Assembly (NCBI RefSeq): GCF_001690655.1
Contig: NZ_LZHQ01000005.1
Span: 1-64,000, forward strand
From: Gilliamella sp. Occ3-1
GTDB taxonomy: Bacteria > Pseudomonadota > Gammaproteobacteria > Enterobacterales > Orbaceae
DNA: 64,000 nt
Direction: 5' to 3'
Positions within the stretch are counted from its first letter, which is position 1. Each line of letters starts with the position of its first letter. The position numbers and the translations under genes were made by a program. This document shows, one piece after another, positions 8,941 to 17,491 of this stretch. A model generated the notes under the pieces. The model had not been told where the DNA came from. It did not search any database and worked only from the letters and a program-made list of their open reading frames with translations.

Positions 8941-11814
8941 ATGAAAAAAGCTGACTTTATCAACTATCAAGGTAGTAAATTAGGAATTATTGATTTTATA
9001 ACTTCTGGAATCGAAGAGATAAACACCTCATCAGGAGGTGTACTTGATTTATTTTCAGGCTCTGGAGTTGTTACCTCTAATCTTTTAGATAAATTTAATG
9101 TAGTATCTAATGATGCTGAATCTTATGCATCTACAATATGTCAAGTCTTTTCAATAGATAAAAAAATAACATCACAGCAATATGATGATTTTTATAACTT
9201 ATATAGCTATCAAAAAAACAGATTAATTAAGCAAGAAAAATTAGAGCATTACATAAATATGGAAGATTTAGCTTTAAAAAATAGAAATATTAATGATCTA
9301 ATTAATCTTTATGATAATCATAAAACTATTTGGAGTAATCCAAGTAAGTTAGATAGTGAAACTTTAAGAAAAGAAGATAAGTATAATTTATTTACCAGAT
9401 ATTATGCAGGAAATTATTTTGGTATTAAACAAGCTATTGAAATAGATTCTATTGTTTATAGTATTCATAATAGTGAATATCCTTACAAGGATTTATTCTT
9501 TTCTAGCTTATTTTACGCTATGAAAGAATGCTCTTACTCTAGGGATGGACATATGGCTCAACCTTTAAATTTAATAAAAAATAGTAATAGAGCTTTTGTT
9601 ACTAGAATGAAGAGTATTGAAGTTTGCTTTAAACAAAAGTTGGATCAATGTATTTCAGAATTAGGCAACAAGAGAAAACATAAGCATGAAGTTTACAATC
9701 TTGATTGTATGCAAGTGTTAAATGATATGAATATAATGAATAAGATTGACGTAATTTATGCAGATCCTCCATATACTGATATGCAATACTCAAGATATTA
9801 TCATTTACTAAATGTTGCAAGAAAATACAATTATCCAAAACCTACTATTAGTAAAAATGGATTTACTAATGGCTTATATACAGAGGGGAGATTTCAATCA
9901 GAATTGAGTCAAAAAGGAAAGGCAAAAGAACTTCTAATAAGCATAGTAGATAAAGCTCACTCTTTAAACAAGGGACTAGCATTATCTTACGCCTATCCTA
10001 AAGAAATTGAAAACCAGAAAACGGATAGATATACAGTTTCTATTGAAGAATTAATTAATATTTGTACAACAAAATATGGTGTTGAGCAAGTAAATGTTAA
10101 TAAGATAAATTATAATCATTCTAACAATAAAAACAAAAGCAAGAAAGAAGTAATAGAATATTTAATATTATGCTCAAGCAAGCCAGTTAAAAATAATATA
10201 AATATAAATAAAATAAAAAGTGAATTATCTAATATAACGCCAACAAATAAGAGTAAAATTTATAATACTCATTTATACTGGTCTCAGAAGGCTTTTAATA
10301 TTAGTGATTATTTAATTAAAGAATTAACAGATGAAGGTGAGGTGGTTTTTGATCCTTTTTTAGGTTCAGGTGTTACAGTACTAGAAGCTGTAAAAAATGG
10401 AAACAATAGAGCTGCCATAGGATGTGATATAAATGAAATGCCATTATTCATAACTAAGACAATCTGTGAATATAGTTTAGATAAGGAGCTGATTAATGAA
10501 TTAAATCATTTCAAAAAAGAAATGAAAATGATTGATGAACTATATAAGGTAAATTGTGAAAATTGTAACAATCAAGTTTCTATTGACAAGGTTGTATTTG
10601 ATAAACCTATAAGAAATAAAAATGACATAAGTATAAATGCAGTAAGTATAAAATGTACTTGCGGTTGTAAACAATTTAATAATTTAGAGCTTGTTGAAAA
10701 ACAAATGTATAAAGAATATACATATAATATTGTTGATAGTAAATACAACTTAATAAAGAATTCAAAAATAGCAGTGCTAGATGGAGATGTTATTTCTAAT
10801 ATATTTACCTCAAGAAATCTAAAGGCTTTAGATGAATTGTTAGAGTTATCAAGGAAATACTCAGAAAATTTACAAAGAATCATTGTTTATATAATAAATT
10901 CATTGCTACACCAAGCTAAAATAACTGATACTCATTCTAACTCTCAGTGGTTGCTATGGATCCCTAAAAAGAACTGTGTAGAAAAGAATGTTTATTCTTT
11001 AGCATTAAAGAAAATAGATTTATTCTTAAAGGCTATTAAGGATATAGAGAAATCATATTCAAACACTGAAATTGTTAAAAAGTACGAAGAATTAGGTAAA
11101 AATAAAGCTATGCTGTTAAGAATGGGAAGCCAGTACATTACTGAACAGCAGATACCTGACAATAGCATTGATCTTATTATTACAGATCCTCCATATTTAG
11201 AACAGGTTTTATATTCTGAATATATGCAACTATATAAACCAATTGTAGGATTATCTTTTAATTTAGAAGATGAAATTGTAGTATCTTCTGCCAAAGAAAG
11301 AAAAAAAGATAAATTTTCCTATTATGATAATTTGGAAAAAGTATTTAATATGTGTGGCATGAAACTTAAAAAAGATAAGTTTATGTGCCTGTACTTCCAT
11401 GATAGTGATCTTTCCGTTTGGCATAATTTAATAAAATCAATATATGATTCTGGATTTGCTTTTATGGGGCAGAGTCATATAAAAAGAAATGTAACTCTAA
11501 AAAATATTATAAGCCCTAAGAAATCTTTAAATGGAGATTCTATCTTGTTTTTTATGAATACTAAGATGAAAAACAGATATATGTCTGGAAAAGAAAATAT
11601 TGAAGAAATAGAGCTTAATGTCTTAAATGAAGCAAAATATATGTTAAAGACATTGGGGCCATTATCTACTCCAGAATTATATGACAATGGGCTAATGGAG
11701 TTATTGATTGTTAATGGTTGGTTAGAGAAACTGGCTAAAAAATATAAATCGCTAGTTGAGCTTTTTGAGAAATCCTTTTATTGGAATAGCTATACTGCTA
11801 AGTGGTCTTTATAA
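8941..11814 (+). CDS. Double DNA methyltransferase (two fused MTase modules)
   Basis: This 957-residue protein contains two S-adenosylmethionine-dependent DNA methyltransferase modules. Module 1: NYQGSK, then LDLFSGSG (about 35-42, SAM pocket) and ADPPYTDMQYSRYYHLL with D275PPY278, resembling COG3392-type adenine methylases. Module 2: FDPFLGSG with D471, a zinc-ribbon-like group (C539, C542, C572, C574, C576), then TDPPYLEQVLYSEY with D749PPY752, resembling COG1743-type enzymes with a Zn-ribbon. Both modules keep motif I before motif IV and both DPPY boxes are intact, so both may be active, probably on adenine or N4-cytosine. Base composition is far more AT-rich than tnsABC. It faces the methyltransferase-Mrr gene across a shared terminator. 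Confidence 0.8.
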   Translation: MKKADFINYQGSKLGIIDFITSGIEEINTSSGGVLDLFSGSGVVTSNLLDKFNVVSNDAESYASTICQVFSIDKKITSQQYDDFYNLYSYQKNRLIKQEKLEHYINMEDLALKNRNINDLINLYDNHKTIWSNPSKLDSETLRKEDKYNLFTRYYAGNYFGIKQAIEIDSIVYSIHNSEYPYKDLFFSSLFYAMKECSYSRDGHMAQPLNLIKNSNRAFVTRMKSIEVCFKQKLDQCISELGNKRKHKHEVYNLDCMQVLNDMNIMNKIDVIYADPPYTDMQYSRYYHLLNVARKYNYPKPTISKNGFTNGLYTEGRFQSELSQKGKAKELLISIVDKAHSLNKGLALSYAYPKEIENQKTDRYTVSIEELINICTTKYGVEQVNVNKINYNHSNNKNKSKKEVIEYLILCSSKPVKNNININKIKSELSNITPTNKSKIYNTHLYWSQKAFNISDYLIKELTDEGEVVFDPFLGSGVTVLEAVKNGNNRAAIGCDINEMPLFITKTICEYSLDKELINELNHFKKEMKMIDELYKVNCENCNNQVSIDKVVFDKPIRNKNDISINAVSIKCTCGCKQFNNLELVEKQMYKEYTYNIVDSKYNLIKNSKIAVLDGDVISNIFTSRNLKALDELLELSRKYSENLQRIIVYIINSLLHQAKITDTHSNSQWLLWIPKKNCVEKNVYSLALKKIDLFLKAIKDIEKSYSNTEIVKKYEELGKNKAMLLRMGSQYITEQQIPDNSIDLIITDPPYLEQVLYSEYMQLYKPIVGLSFNLEDEIVVSSAKERKKDKFSYYDNLEKVFNMCGMKLKKDKFMCLYFHDSDLSVWHNLIKSIYDSGFAFMGQSHIKRNVTLKNIISPKKSLNGDSILFFMNTKMKNRYMSGKENIEEIELNVLNEAKYMLKTLGPLSTPELYDNGLMELLIVNGWLEKLAKKYKSLVELFEKSFYWNSYTAKWSL

Positions 11815-11841
11815 AATAAAAGCCCATAAGGGCTTTTATTT
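11814..11841. terminator. Bidirectional terminator shared by the two convergent cargo genes
   Basis: A perfect 12-bp stem, AAATAAAAGCCC (11814-11825) with GGGCTTTTATTT (11830-11841) around the loop ATAA, has A and T arms on both sides and so works in either direction. It overlaps the last base of the plus-strand stop codon and the minus-strand stop codon, leaving no other intergenic DNA. Confidence 0.85.
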
Positions 11842-14224
11842 AACTAGGAATTAAAGCATTGAAATATTGTTTAGGAAAATGTTTGTTTAATAATTCCATT
11901 ACTTTAATCCCATTCCACATTTCCACATCGAAGTTTTTTGCAGCAATTTGTCCTTCTGATGTAAAGTCAGATGTGGTTACACATATTGTATAATCAATTT
12001 TATTATACGATTTTTCAGCAAATAATCTTTGTATTGGTTCTGAACCTACTTTAGCCACCCATCTTTTACATTGTAAATAGTAACGTTTAACTTCTTTATT
12101 AATTAATTTTGAAGCAATAATATCAACACCTCTATCTCCTGCTCCACCTCTTATATGGACATTAAAGAATCCCTCTTTTTCTAATAAATTCTTTATCAGT
12201 ATTTCAAAGTCTTTTCCCGAAAATTGAGATACATCTTGACTTCCTTCAAAGAATTTATTTTTATATTCTTTTTTAATATAAAGACCATTACTTATTTCGC
12301 AATATGAATTCACTAATTCTTGTATCTCTTTACTATGATTGCCATCATTTAGAATCTTGGAAAGTACGGAATGGTCTGACTCACATAAAAGAGATGTAAG
12401 TTTTAAGTATAGATCTTCAATTTCAAAATAACCTTTATTTTCTAATAATTCTCTAATGCAAATAGGAATAACATCATATAATTTAATAAATATCGTTTGT
12501 TCATCTTCAACTTCGGTATAATAAATGTTATTGTCTAATTTTAGTCTTTGATTATCTTCTAATATAAAGTTGTTTGTAATGATCTTCTTTATTCTCTCAA
12601 TATCATATTCATTAAAAATTAAGTGAAATTTATTTCTTAGATATGTAGATATATGAGAAACACCTTCTGTAAAAGTTACCACATGATTCGAATCTCTTAC
12701 TAAATTATAGATTTTAGTAATGATCTCAGGTTCTACATTAATATTTTTTATATAAAAGTATCTATCTTCACTTGATAATTTCTTAAATACAACCACTTGT
12801 TCTTTCTGTAAAGTATTGGCATAGGCAGATTGCTTTCTTAACGTTGGATTAGTGTGCTCTATACCTACTCTGGTTACATACTCAAAACCGTTTTTTCTTG
12901 CAAGATTAATTATTTCAGAATAAGTTTGAATATATTTATTCTTTCCTAGTTTTATAGTTATAAATATATACTTATCTTCATTCAATACGTCATAAAATTG
13001 CTTAAACATCTTATCAAGGTCTTTATAATAAGATTCAATTGATGATTTTTCTTTGCGTTTAGTAGCATTGGTTTGTACTATCTCATTTTCTAACATAAAC
13101 TCAGAAAATGAGAAATCTGTTTTGCTTACAAAATTATATAGCCATATTCTGTACAATTGGTTTCGTTCTAGGTATGGAACTTGATCTGTGTATGGGAAGT
13201 CAGTGTAAATTAAATCATATTTAATTTTTTCATTTTTAAGGTAATTGTTATAATCATCATTTATTAATTCTAATTTTTTTTCTGCTTTTGAAATTAATTC
13301 AATATTTTCTTTTTTAAATTTTAAGAACTTTTCATATTTATCATTAAATAAATGCCAAACATTCATTTCTTGACCATTATCAAGAACAACATGATATAGA
13401 ATATCAGTTGAACTACCATACATGGCTATTTTTGCTAACGGTAAAGTATTCACTAGAATATGTTGTAACATATCTTTTTCTATACAGTCATCTAATGATG
13501 ATATATTCTCTTGAATCTTTAATAAAGAGTACTGTGATCTTTTTGTAAAAAACTTATTATAAATATCAGCACCTGTTGAAGCTGTGATGTTTATTCTACT
13601 ATTTTCCATAAGCTTATCATTTGGAAAAGCAGAAGTATCTTTATTTTCAGTTTCTACTAACTTAATATAATCACTTTCATCAAATTTTTTTCTTGAATTT
13701 AGACATGACGGACATTTATATAGTAAATGTATATTCATTCCATCTTTAATTTCTCTATTGGGGGTAGGGTTAAAATATTCTTTTGTTGATGGATCAAATA
13801 AAAATTTTTTAATGTAATTTTTATTATTACAGCATTCTGTTTTATAAAGGTCTAGTATCTCATTTTTACATTTATTTTCTATGCGCTTAAATAAGGAATT
13901 CAATTTTTTTAGATCACATTGTTCAAAAACCATTCTTAATGCAAAGAAAGTGTAATTATCTAATTCTATACCTGTAACATCTTTATCCGCTATTAAAGCA
14001 GATAATAAGAATGACCCACCTCCAGCGAATGGATCTAAGACTCTTTCATTTTCTGACAATAAATTTTTTATAATGAAACTAGATATACCAATAGATTTTC
14101 TACCTTTAAAATAAAAAGAGTTTTTTAAACTGTTTAAATGTTTATCATTATCTTTATATTCGAGAGCGTTCATTATTAAATCATTCACTTTCTCTATTTC
14201 TGAAGATTCAATTCTATTTTTCAT
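11840..14224 (-). CDS. DNA methyltransferase fused to an Mrr-type restriction endonuclease
   Basis: This is a 794-residue fusion. Residues 61-72 hold the SAM motif VLDPFAGGGSF. A CPSC pair near residue 163 may be half of a zinc ribbon. The catalytic box is TDFPYTDQVPY with D342-F-P-Y345, an unusual change from DPPY. A middle region follows (about residues 480-670), and the C-terminal 115 residues form an Mrr-catalytic PD-(D/E)xK domain: FSGKDFEILIKNLL, then GDRGVDII with D701 and YLQCKRW with Q718-C-K720. Mrr-type nucleases cut DNA according to its methylation state. With the convergent double methyltransferase it forms a candidate restriction-modification or anti-phage pair. Whether this MTase module methylates or only reads its site is open, given DFPY. 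Confidence 0.8.
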   Translation of the reverse strand: MKNRIESSEIEKVNDLIMNALEYKDNDKHLNSLKNSFYFKGRKSIGISSFIIKNLLSENERVLDPFAGGGSFLLSALIADKDVTGIELDNYTFFALRMVFEQCDLKKLNSLFKRIENKCKNEILDLYKTECCNNKNYIKKFLFDPSTKEYFNPTPNREIKDGMNIHLLYKCPSCLNSRKKFDESDYIKLVETENKDTSAFPNDKLMENSRINITASTGADIYNKFFTKRSQYSLLKIQENISSLDDCIEKDMLQHILVNTLPLAKIAMYGSSTDILYHVVLDNGQEMNVWHLFNDKYEKFLKFKKENIELISKAEKKLELINDDYNNYLKNEKIKYDLIYTDFPYTDQVPYLERNQLYRIWLYNFVSKTDFSFSEFMLENEIVQTNATKRKEKSSIESYYKDLDKMFKQFYDVLNEDKYIFITIKLGKNKYIQTYSEIINLARKNGFEYVTRVGIEHTNPTLRKQSAYANTLQKEQVVVFKKLSSEDRYFYIKNINVEPEIITKIYNLVRDSNHVVTFTEGVSHISTYLRNKFHLIFNEYDIERIKKIITNNFILEDNQRLKLDNNIYYTEVEDEQTIFIKLYDVIPICIRELLENKGYFEIEDLYLKLTSLLCESDHSVLSKILNDGNHSKEIQELVNSYCEISNGLYIKKEYKNKFFEGSQDVSQFSGKDFEILIKNLLEKEGFFNVHIRGGAGDRGVDIIASKLINKEVKRYYLQCKRWVAKVGSEPIQRLFAEKSYNKIDYTICVTTSDFTSEGQIAAKNFDVEMWNGIKVMELLNKHFPKQYFNALIPS

Positions 14225-14262
14225 AAAATTCTTCCATTGTTTCCTATTTTATTTAATGCTGA

Positions 14263-14343
14263 TTAACTAAAATTGCCCCAATCACTATTTTGATTTTTAA
14301 TTTTTTCTAACTCATTTAATGTTAAAATGAATTCTTTATACAT
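14263..14343 (-). CDS. Possible 26-residue small protein or leader peptide
   Basis: A tiny frame starting MYKEFILTLNELEKI and ending in TAA lies just upstream of the methyltransferase-Mrr gene on the same strand. Upstream is GGTAGC, a poor Shine-Dalgarno. It could be a leader peptide, the remnant of a regulator, or chance. Only position and a protein-like composition support it. Confidence 0.25.
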   Translation of the reverse strand: MYKEFILTLNELEKIKNQNSDWGNFS

Positions 14344-14380
14344 AATGCTACCTTATTTATAAATTATAAATTATAAATGG

Positions 14381-14551
14381 TTATTGAGCTTCCATTTCAT
14401 ATTCATTTCCATCTTCATCAGTAACAATCATCACACCATTATGGATCCATTCAGCTTCGGCTTGAACTTCACCTCCATATTCATTTACGATGGTGCAATC
14501 ACCGTATTTCCCAGTCATATCACAATCTCCATAAGCACTTGAACCGCCCAT
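14381..14551 (-). CDS. Small acidic protein of about 56 residues, possibly truncated
   Basis: The frame reads MGGSSAYGDCDMTGKYGDC and continues with a glycine- and glutamate-rich segment ending in DGNEYEMEAQ. The open frame continues about 12 codons upstream of the ATG with similar tyrosine- and asparagine-rich character, to a stop just after the TnsE-like gene, so this may be the tail of a longer gene. Two cysteines in a repeated GDC motif suggest a small structured or exported protein. I do not recognise a family. It follows the TnsE-like gene by about 30 bp and may be cotranscribed. Confidence 0.45.
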   Translation of the reverse strand: MGGSSAYGDCDMTGKYGDCTIVNEYGGEVQAEAEWIHNGVMIVTDEDGNEYEMEAQ

Positions 14552-14583
14552 ATCTTCTACATTGTAGTTGTAAGTGTAAGGTT

Positions 14584-16416
14584 CTATTTATTTAAAATTC
14601 TTTTAGTAAGTTTACTTATTCCGTTATATACCCAATTACTACTTTTTGCTGTTGGGTGTTTGAATGTTGCAATTTTCATTTCTTTTTCGTTCTGTTGTGA
14701 AATATAGTCAGTAGGTAGTTGCTCTGAAAGTATCACTTCACAAATTATTTCCATTAATTTACTACTTTGAGTGTCATCTAATGAAATAAAGTTTTCATCG
14801 TACCTTTCTTTATAAGTAATACCGCTCATTGAAATGTCATGTGATTTTTGAGAAAAATCTATAATATAGAATTTTTCATCGTCTAGGATGATACGAATTA
14901 CCAATGCGATTTCAGGGTAGGCAATAGCATTATCTTGATCTAATGATATGAACACCAAATCATTGTCATCTCTGAATCCTAATTGGGGAGTAAACCAGTG
15001 GACCCGCCCGCCATTCTTTAAAGCAAAGTCTTTTGCCATATCCCAAAGTCGAAATAGCTTTATATCTTTATTTTCACTTGTATCATCTAGGAAACAAGCC
15101 GCTAAGCCTATATTACCTTCCGCACCATAACGGTCTCCGAATCCAAGCTCATCAGCCTCTTTGGGTTGTATTCCTTTAGTTTGATGTGAATTGTTATTTT
15201 GGTGTTGAACATGAACCGTGTTCATGATTCTTTTTTGTCCTAGTTCTTCAAATTTTTTTCTGATACTTTGAGATGTTCTATTATTAGGCTCGCTATCTGT
15301 AATTTTTGTGCTGAGATATTCTGTATTTACTTCTCGTTTATACTTTTTGATGGCAGGTTTTTCATTTCCGTTTGATTGGATATTTTTTTCTTCTTCCTTT
15401 TTATTGCGATGTAATACAAGAGTAATATCATCGCCGATAGGTTGATTTATACCTACAATTTCTGCACATAAAATAACTCCATTTAACTCAATACCACGAA
15501 TTTTTAGTTGCACTTTTTGGTCGCACCAAAATTGAACTTTTATTGGCTTTGGATTCTTATCTGAAATCTTAATTTCATTATTAAGCGTTTTTGTTCGTTC
15601 TAGTGTTACTGCTTTATCATATTTGAGATGGTAAAGGAAAATTGCATCTTTCTTCACAAAATACTTTGATACAACAACGTGTTTTTCATGATATAAAGAT
15701 GGTTCATTTATATCTAAATAAAACCGTTTTTTGACTTCATTCCAATCGTAGGTTGCCAAAATTCTCTTAATATCTGCTGACATTCCATAATGAGCACAGA
15801 AAAGATGTAATGGATGAATAATGAAATCTATACCATTTTGCTGAATTTTGATTAGTTGATTTTTATCATACTTATAGTTGTTACAGTCTGATTCAATAGT
15901 GTATAAATTTGGTGAGAATGGCTCGTTGTATTTATGGTTTTCTTTATCATAGAAAGGTTGATAATTTACGTTATCTCTGTTTCCTTCAAATGCTTGATTA
16001 GCTGTAACAAGATATTCTTTGAGTTTTACCTGTTTTATTGCCTTACCATCTTTCCAAACACTACCAATAAAGAAGTAATGAAGAATATTAATAGGCACAG
16101 AAATATACAGAATGCTTAAATGAGTGATACCTTCCTTTTTATAGGTAGGATTCTTTAGGTTTACCAACTTAACTTTAATGTGTGATTGAGTGTTTTTTCT
16201 TTGAAAAATCAAGCTACTATCGTACCAAACAACGATATATTCATAAGAAGGAAAATACCAACTACTACCTTTAATTGGTGGGTGAGGGCGTGGATTTAAT
16301 TCAGCATGGTTTTCTAGATATTTCATCTTATTAAAGAATACTGAAAAATCAGGACAGAAACCATCATAGGGTTCATAAGTGAATTCTTTTCCAATAAGTT
16401 CATCTACGAAAGACAT
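14584..16416 (-). CDS. tnsE: TnsE-like target-selection protein
   Basis: I identify this 610-residue protein as a TnsE relative from recalled Tn7 TnsE (538 residues). Shared order: a beta-rich N-terminal region with a helix ending in a Phe-Cys segment, a strand set ending CAEIVGI (Tn7: VEEIVGL), a long charged linker, then a C-terminal core with a Phe-helix, GGRVHWF (Tn7: ACRVLFE), a FYIIDFSQ strand (Tn7: FVLLEVDAS), SMSGIT, and a terminal HP...W block. TnsE directs Tn7 into replicating DNA such as conjugal plasmids, using the sliding clamp. Start ATG 16416 has AAAGGA 8 nt upstream; the longer frame from 16503 runs through the right-end repeats. It is encoded alone at the end opposite tnsABC, reading inwards. 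Confidence 0.62.
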   Translation of the reverse strand: MSFVDELIGKEFTYEPYDGFCPDFSVFFNKMKYLENHAELNPRPHPPIKGSSWYFPSYEYIVVWYDSSLIFQRKNTQSHIKVKLVNLKNPTYKKEGITHLSILYISVPINILHYFFIGSVWKDGKAIKQVKLKEYLVTANQAFEGNRDNVNYQPFYDKENHKYNEPFSPNLYTIESDCNNYKYDKNQLIKIQQNGIDFIIHPLHLFCAHYGMSADIKRILATYDWNEVKKRFYLDINEPSLYHEKHVVVSKYFVKKDAIFLYHLKYDKAVTLERTKTLNNEIKISDKNPKPIKVQFWCDQKVQLKIRGIELNGVILCAEIVGINQPIGDDITLVLHRNKKEEEKNIQSNGNEKPAIKKYKREVNTEYLSTKITDSEPNNRTSQSIRKKFEELGQKRIMNTVHVQHQNNNSHQTKGIQPKEADELGFGDRYGAEGNIGLAACFLDDTSENKDIKLFRLWDMAKDFALKNGGRVHWFTPQLGFRDDNDLVFISLDQDNAIAYPEIALVIRIILDDEKFYIIDFSQKSHDISMSGITYKERYDENFISLDDTQSSKLMEIICEVILSEQLPTDYISQQNEKEMKIATFKHPTAKSSNWVYNGISKLTKRILNK

Positions 16417-16480
16417 AATCCACATCCTTTCTATTATTTCAAGAGATATGTAGATTATAAATGATGTGGTAGCTATGTGA

Positions 16481-16512
16481 CAATTATTTGTATCGTTTGC
16501 CAATTATTTGTA
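16481..16512 (+). repeat. Tandem end repeats, candidate TnsB sites
   Basis: CAATTATTTGTA occurs at 16481-16492 and again at 16501-16512, exactly 20 bp apart. The second copy is part of the terminal inverted repeat, and its complement is in the left end (TTACAAATAA at 2419). Closely spaced sites at the right end and dispersed ones at the left recall Tn7, whose right end has overlapping 22-bp TnsB sites. Confidence 0.7.
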
Positions 16513-16521
16513 ACTTTAACA
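16498..16521 (-). repeat. Right terminal inverted repeat
   Basis: Read on the minus strand it begins TGTTAAAGTTACAAATAA, matching the left end at 22 of 24 positions. The plus-strand end is ACA, followed at once by the CCTCC duplication. Confidence 0.9.
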
Positions 16522-16526
16522 CCTCC
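16522..16526. repeat. Target site duplication, right copy
   Basis: CCTCC, identical to 2407-2411. On the minus strand this is GGAGG within the glycine codons of the ComM segment LVGGG. Confidence 0.93.
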
Positions 16527-17369
16527 ACCAACTAATGCTGCCGCTGATGCACTATGGTGTGGCGATCTAAATGGCCTTTTACGCCAGTTTTTGATTGAAC
16601 CATTTGGACTAACTAGACTAGTTATTGCAGCACTTTCAAGCGCTTCTTCATCAGATAATTGAGGTAACAGCGATGTCAAGCGAGTTGCTAACATAGTTTT
16701 TCCTGTCCCTGGAGGACCAATTAATAGTAAATTATGACCTCCAGCGGCTGCTATTTCTAACGCTCTTTTGGCTTGTTCCTGTCCGATTATATCTTGTAAA
16801 CTAGCTAAGTTATTATCAACATCTTGATATTCACGGTATTGAACTACTGGTAAGTCAATTTCTTTATATAAATATTGGCATAACTCCAATAAGTTATTAG
16901 TGATTAAGGTATTGTTTTGGTGAATTAATGAAATTTCAGATTGATTTTCTGCTGAAATTATTAATGTACGATTTTTCTTTTTAGAAGAAATAGCAGCTGG
17001 GATTGCTCCCTTTACTGCTCTAATATTTCCTGAAAGGGCCAATTCTCCTAAAAATTCATAATGTAATAGGTTATCTGTTGGAATTTGTTCTGTAGCGGCA
17101 AGAATAGCGATAGCTATTGGTAAATCAAAACGACTCCCTTCCTTTGGTAGATCTGCAGGAGATAAGTTAACAGTTATTTTTTTTGCAGGAAAGGTAAAAC
17201 CACTATTAATAATGGCACTTCTAACTCGATCTTTAGCCTCTTTAACCGTTGCTTCAGGCAGGCCAACTAAAACAAAACCTGGTAACCCATTACTAATATG
17301 AACTTCAACGTTTATTAACGGTGCTTGTATCCCAATAGATGCTCGAGTATAAATAATTGCAAGTGACAT
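16522..17369 (-). pseudogene. comM: comM (yifB) 5' fragment, cut by the transposon
   Basis: This is the N-terminal 282 residues of ComM: the S5-like/LonC-like domain (MSLAIIYTRASIGIQAP, then NLSPADLPKEGSRFDLPIA) and the first part of the Mg-chelatase AAA+ domain with Walker A GPPGTGKT and the loop RSPHHSASAAALVGGG. After GGG the frame enters the transposon end and adds about 15 foreign residues before a stop at 16473. Without Walker B and the sensors this product cannot be a working ATPase. The rest of the gene is at 1731-2406. Loss of comM usually lowers transformation by divergent DNA while leaving uptake intact. Confidence 0.95.
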
Positions 17370-17491
17370 AGTTTTTAATTATCAACATATTGAATTATAT
17401 TATTATAGTATTAGAAATATTGAGCAAACGATTAAAGTCAGTTTATTAATGGGATATGTCACGCAATAAATAATCCGTTTTTGCAATAATC

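Larger units (their letters stand above)
2412..16521. mobile_element. Complete Tn7-like transposon inserted in comM
   Basis: A 14,110-bp element is bounded by inverted repeats that start TGT and end ACA, and by an exact CCTCC duplication. It carries tnsA, tnsB, tnsC, tniQ and a CxxC-rich gene in one overlapping operon at the left end, a TnsE-like gene reading inwards from the right end, and about 5.7 kb of AT-rich cargo between them (two convergent DNA-modification genes and small frames). Insertion into comM is a known habit of one Tn7-like lineage, including the AbaR-type islands of Acinetobacter with five tni genes. All core genes are open and catalytic residues are present, so the element may be active. 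The cargo is visibly more AT-rich than tnsABC, suggesting separate acquisition. Confidence 0.95.

Noticed and set aside
9629..11687. Minus-strand frames of 69-103 codons inside the double methyltransferase gene
   Set aside because: They are shadows in AT-rich coding DNA; the plus-strand frame has both catalytic motif sets.
16417..16503. N-terminal extension of the TnsE-like protein from ATG 16503
   Set aside because: It runs into the right-end repeats, and the ATG at 16416 has a proper Shine-Dalgarno at good distance.
2412..16521. CRISPR array or Cas genes inside the Tn7-like element (CAST-type system)
   Set aside because: No regularly spaced direct repeats and no Cas protein signatures are present; the paired 12-bp repeats at the right end are TnsB-type sites.
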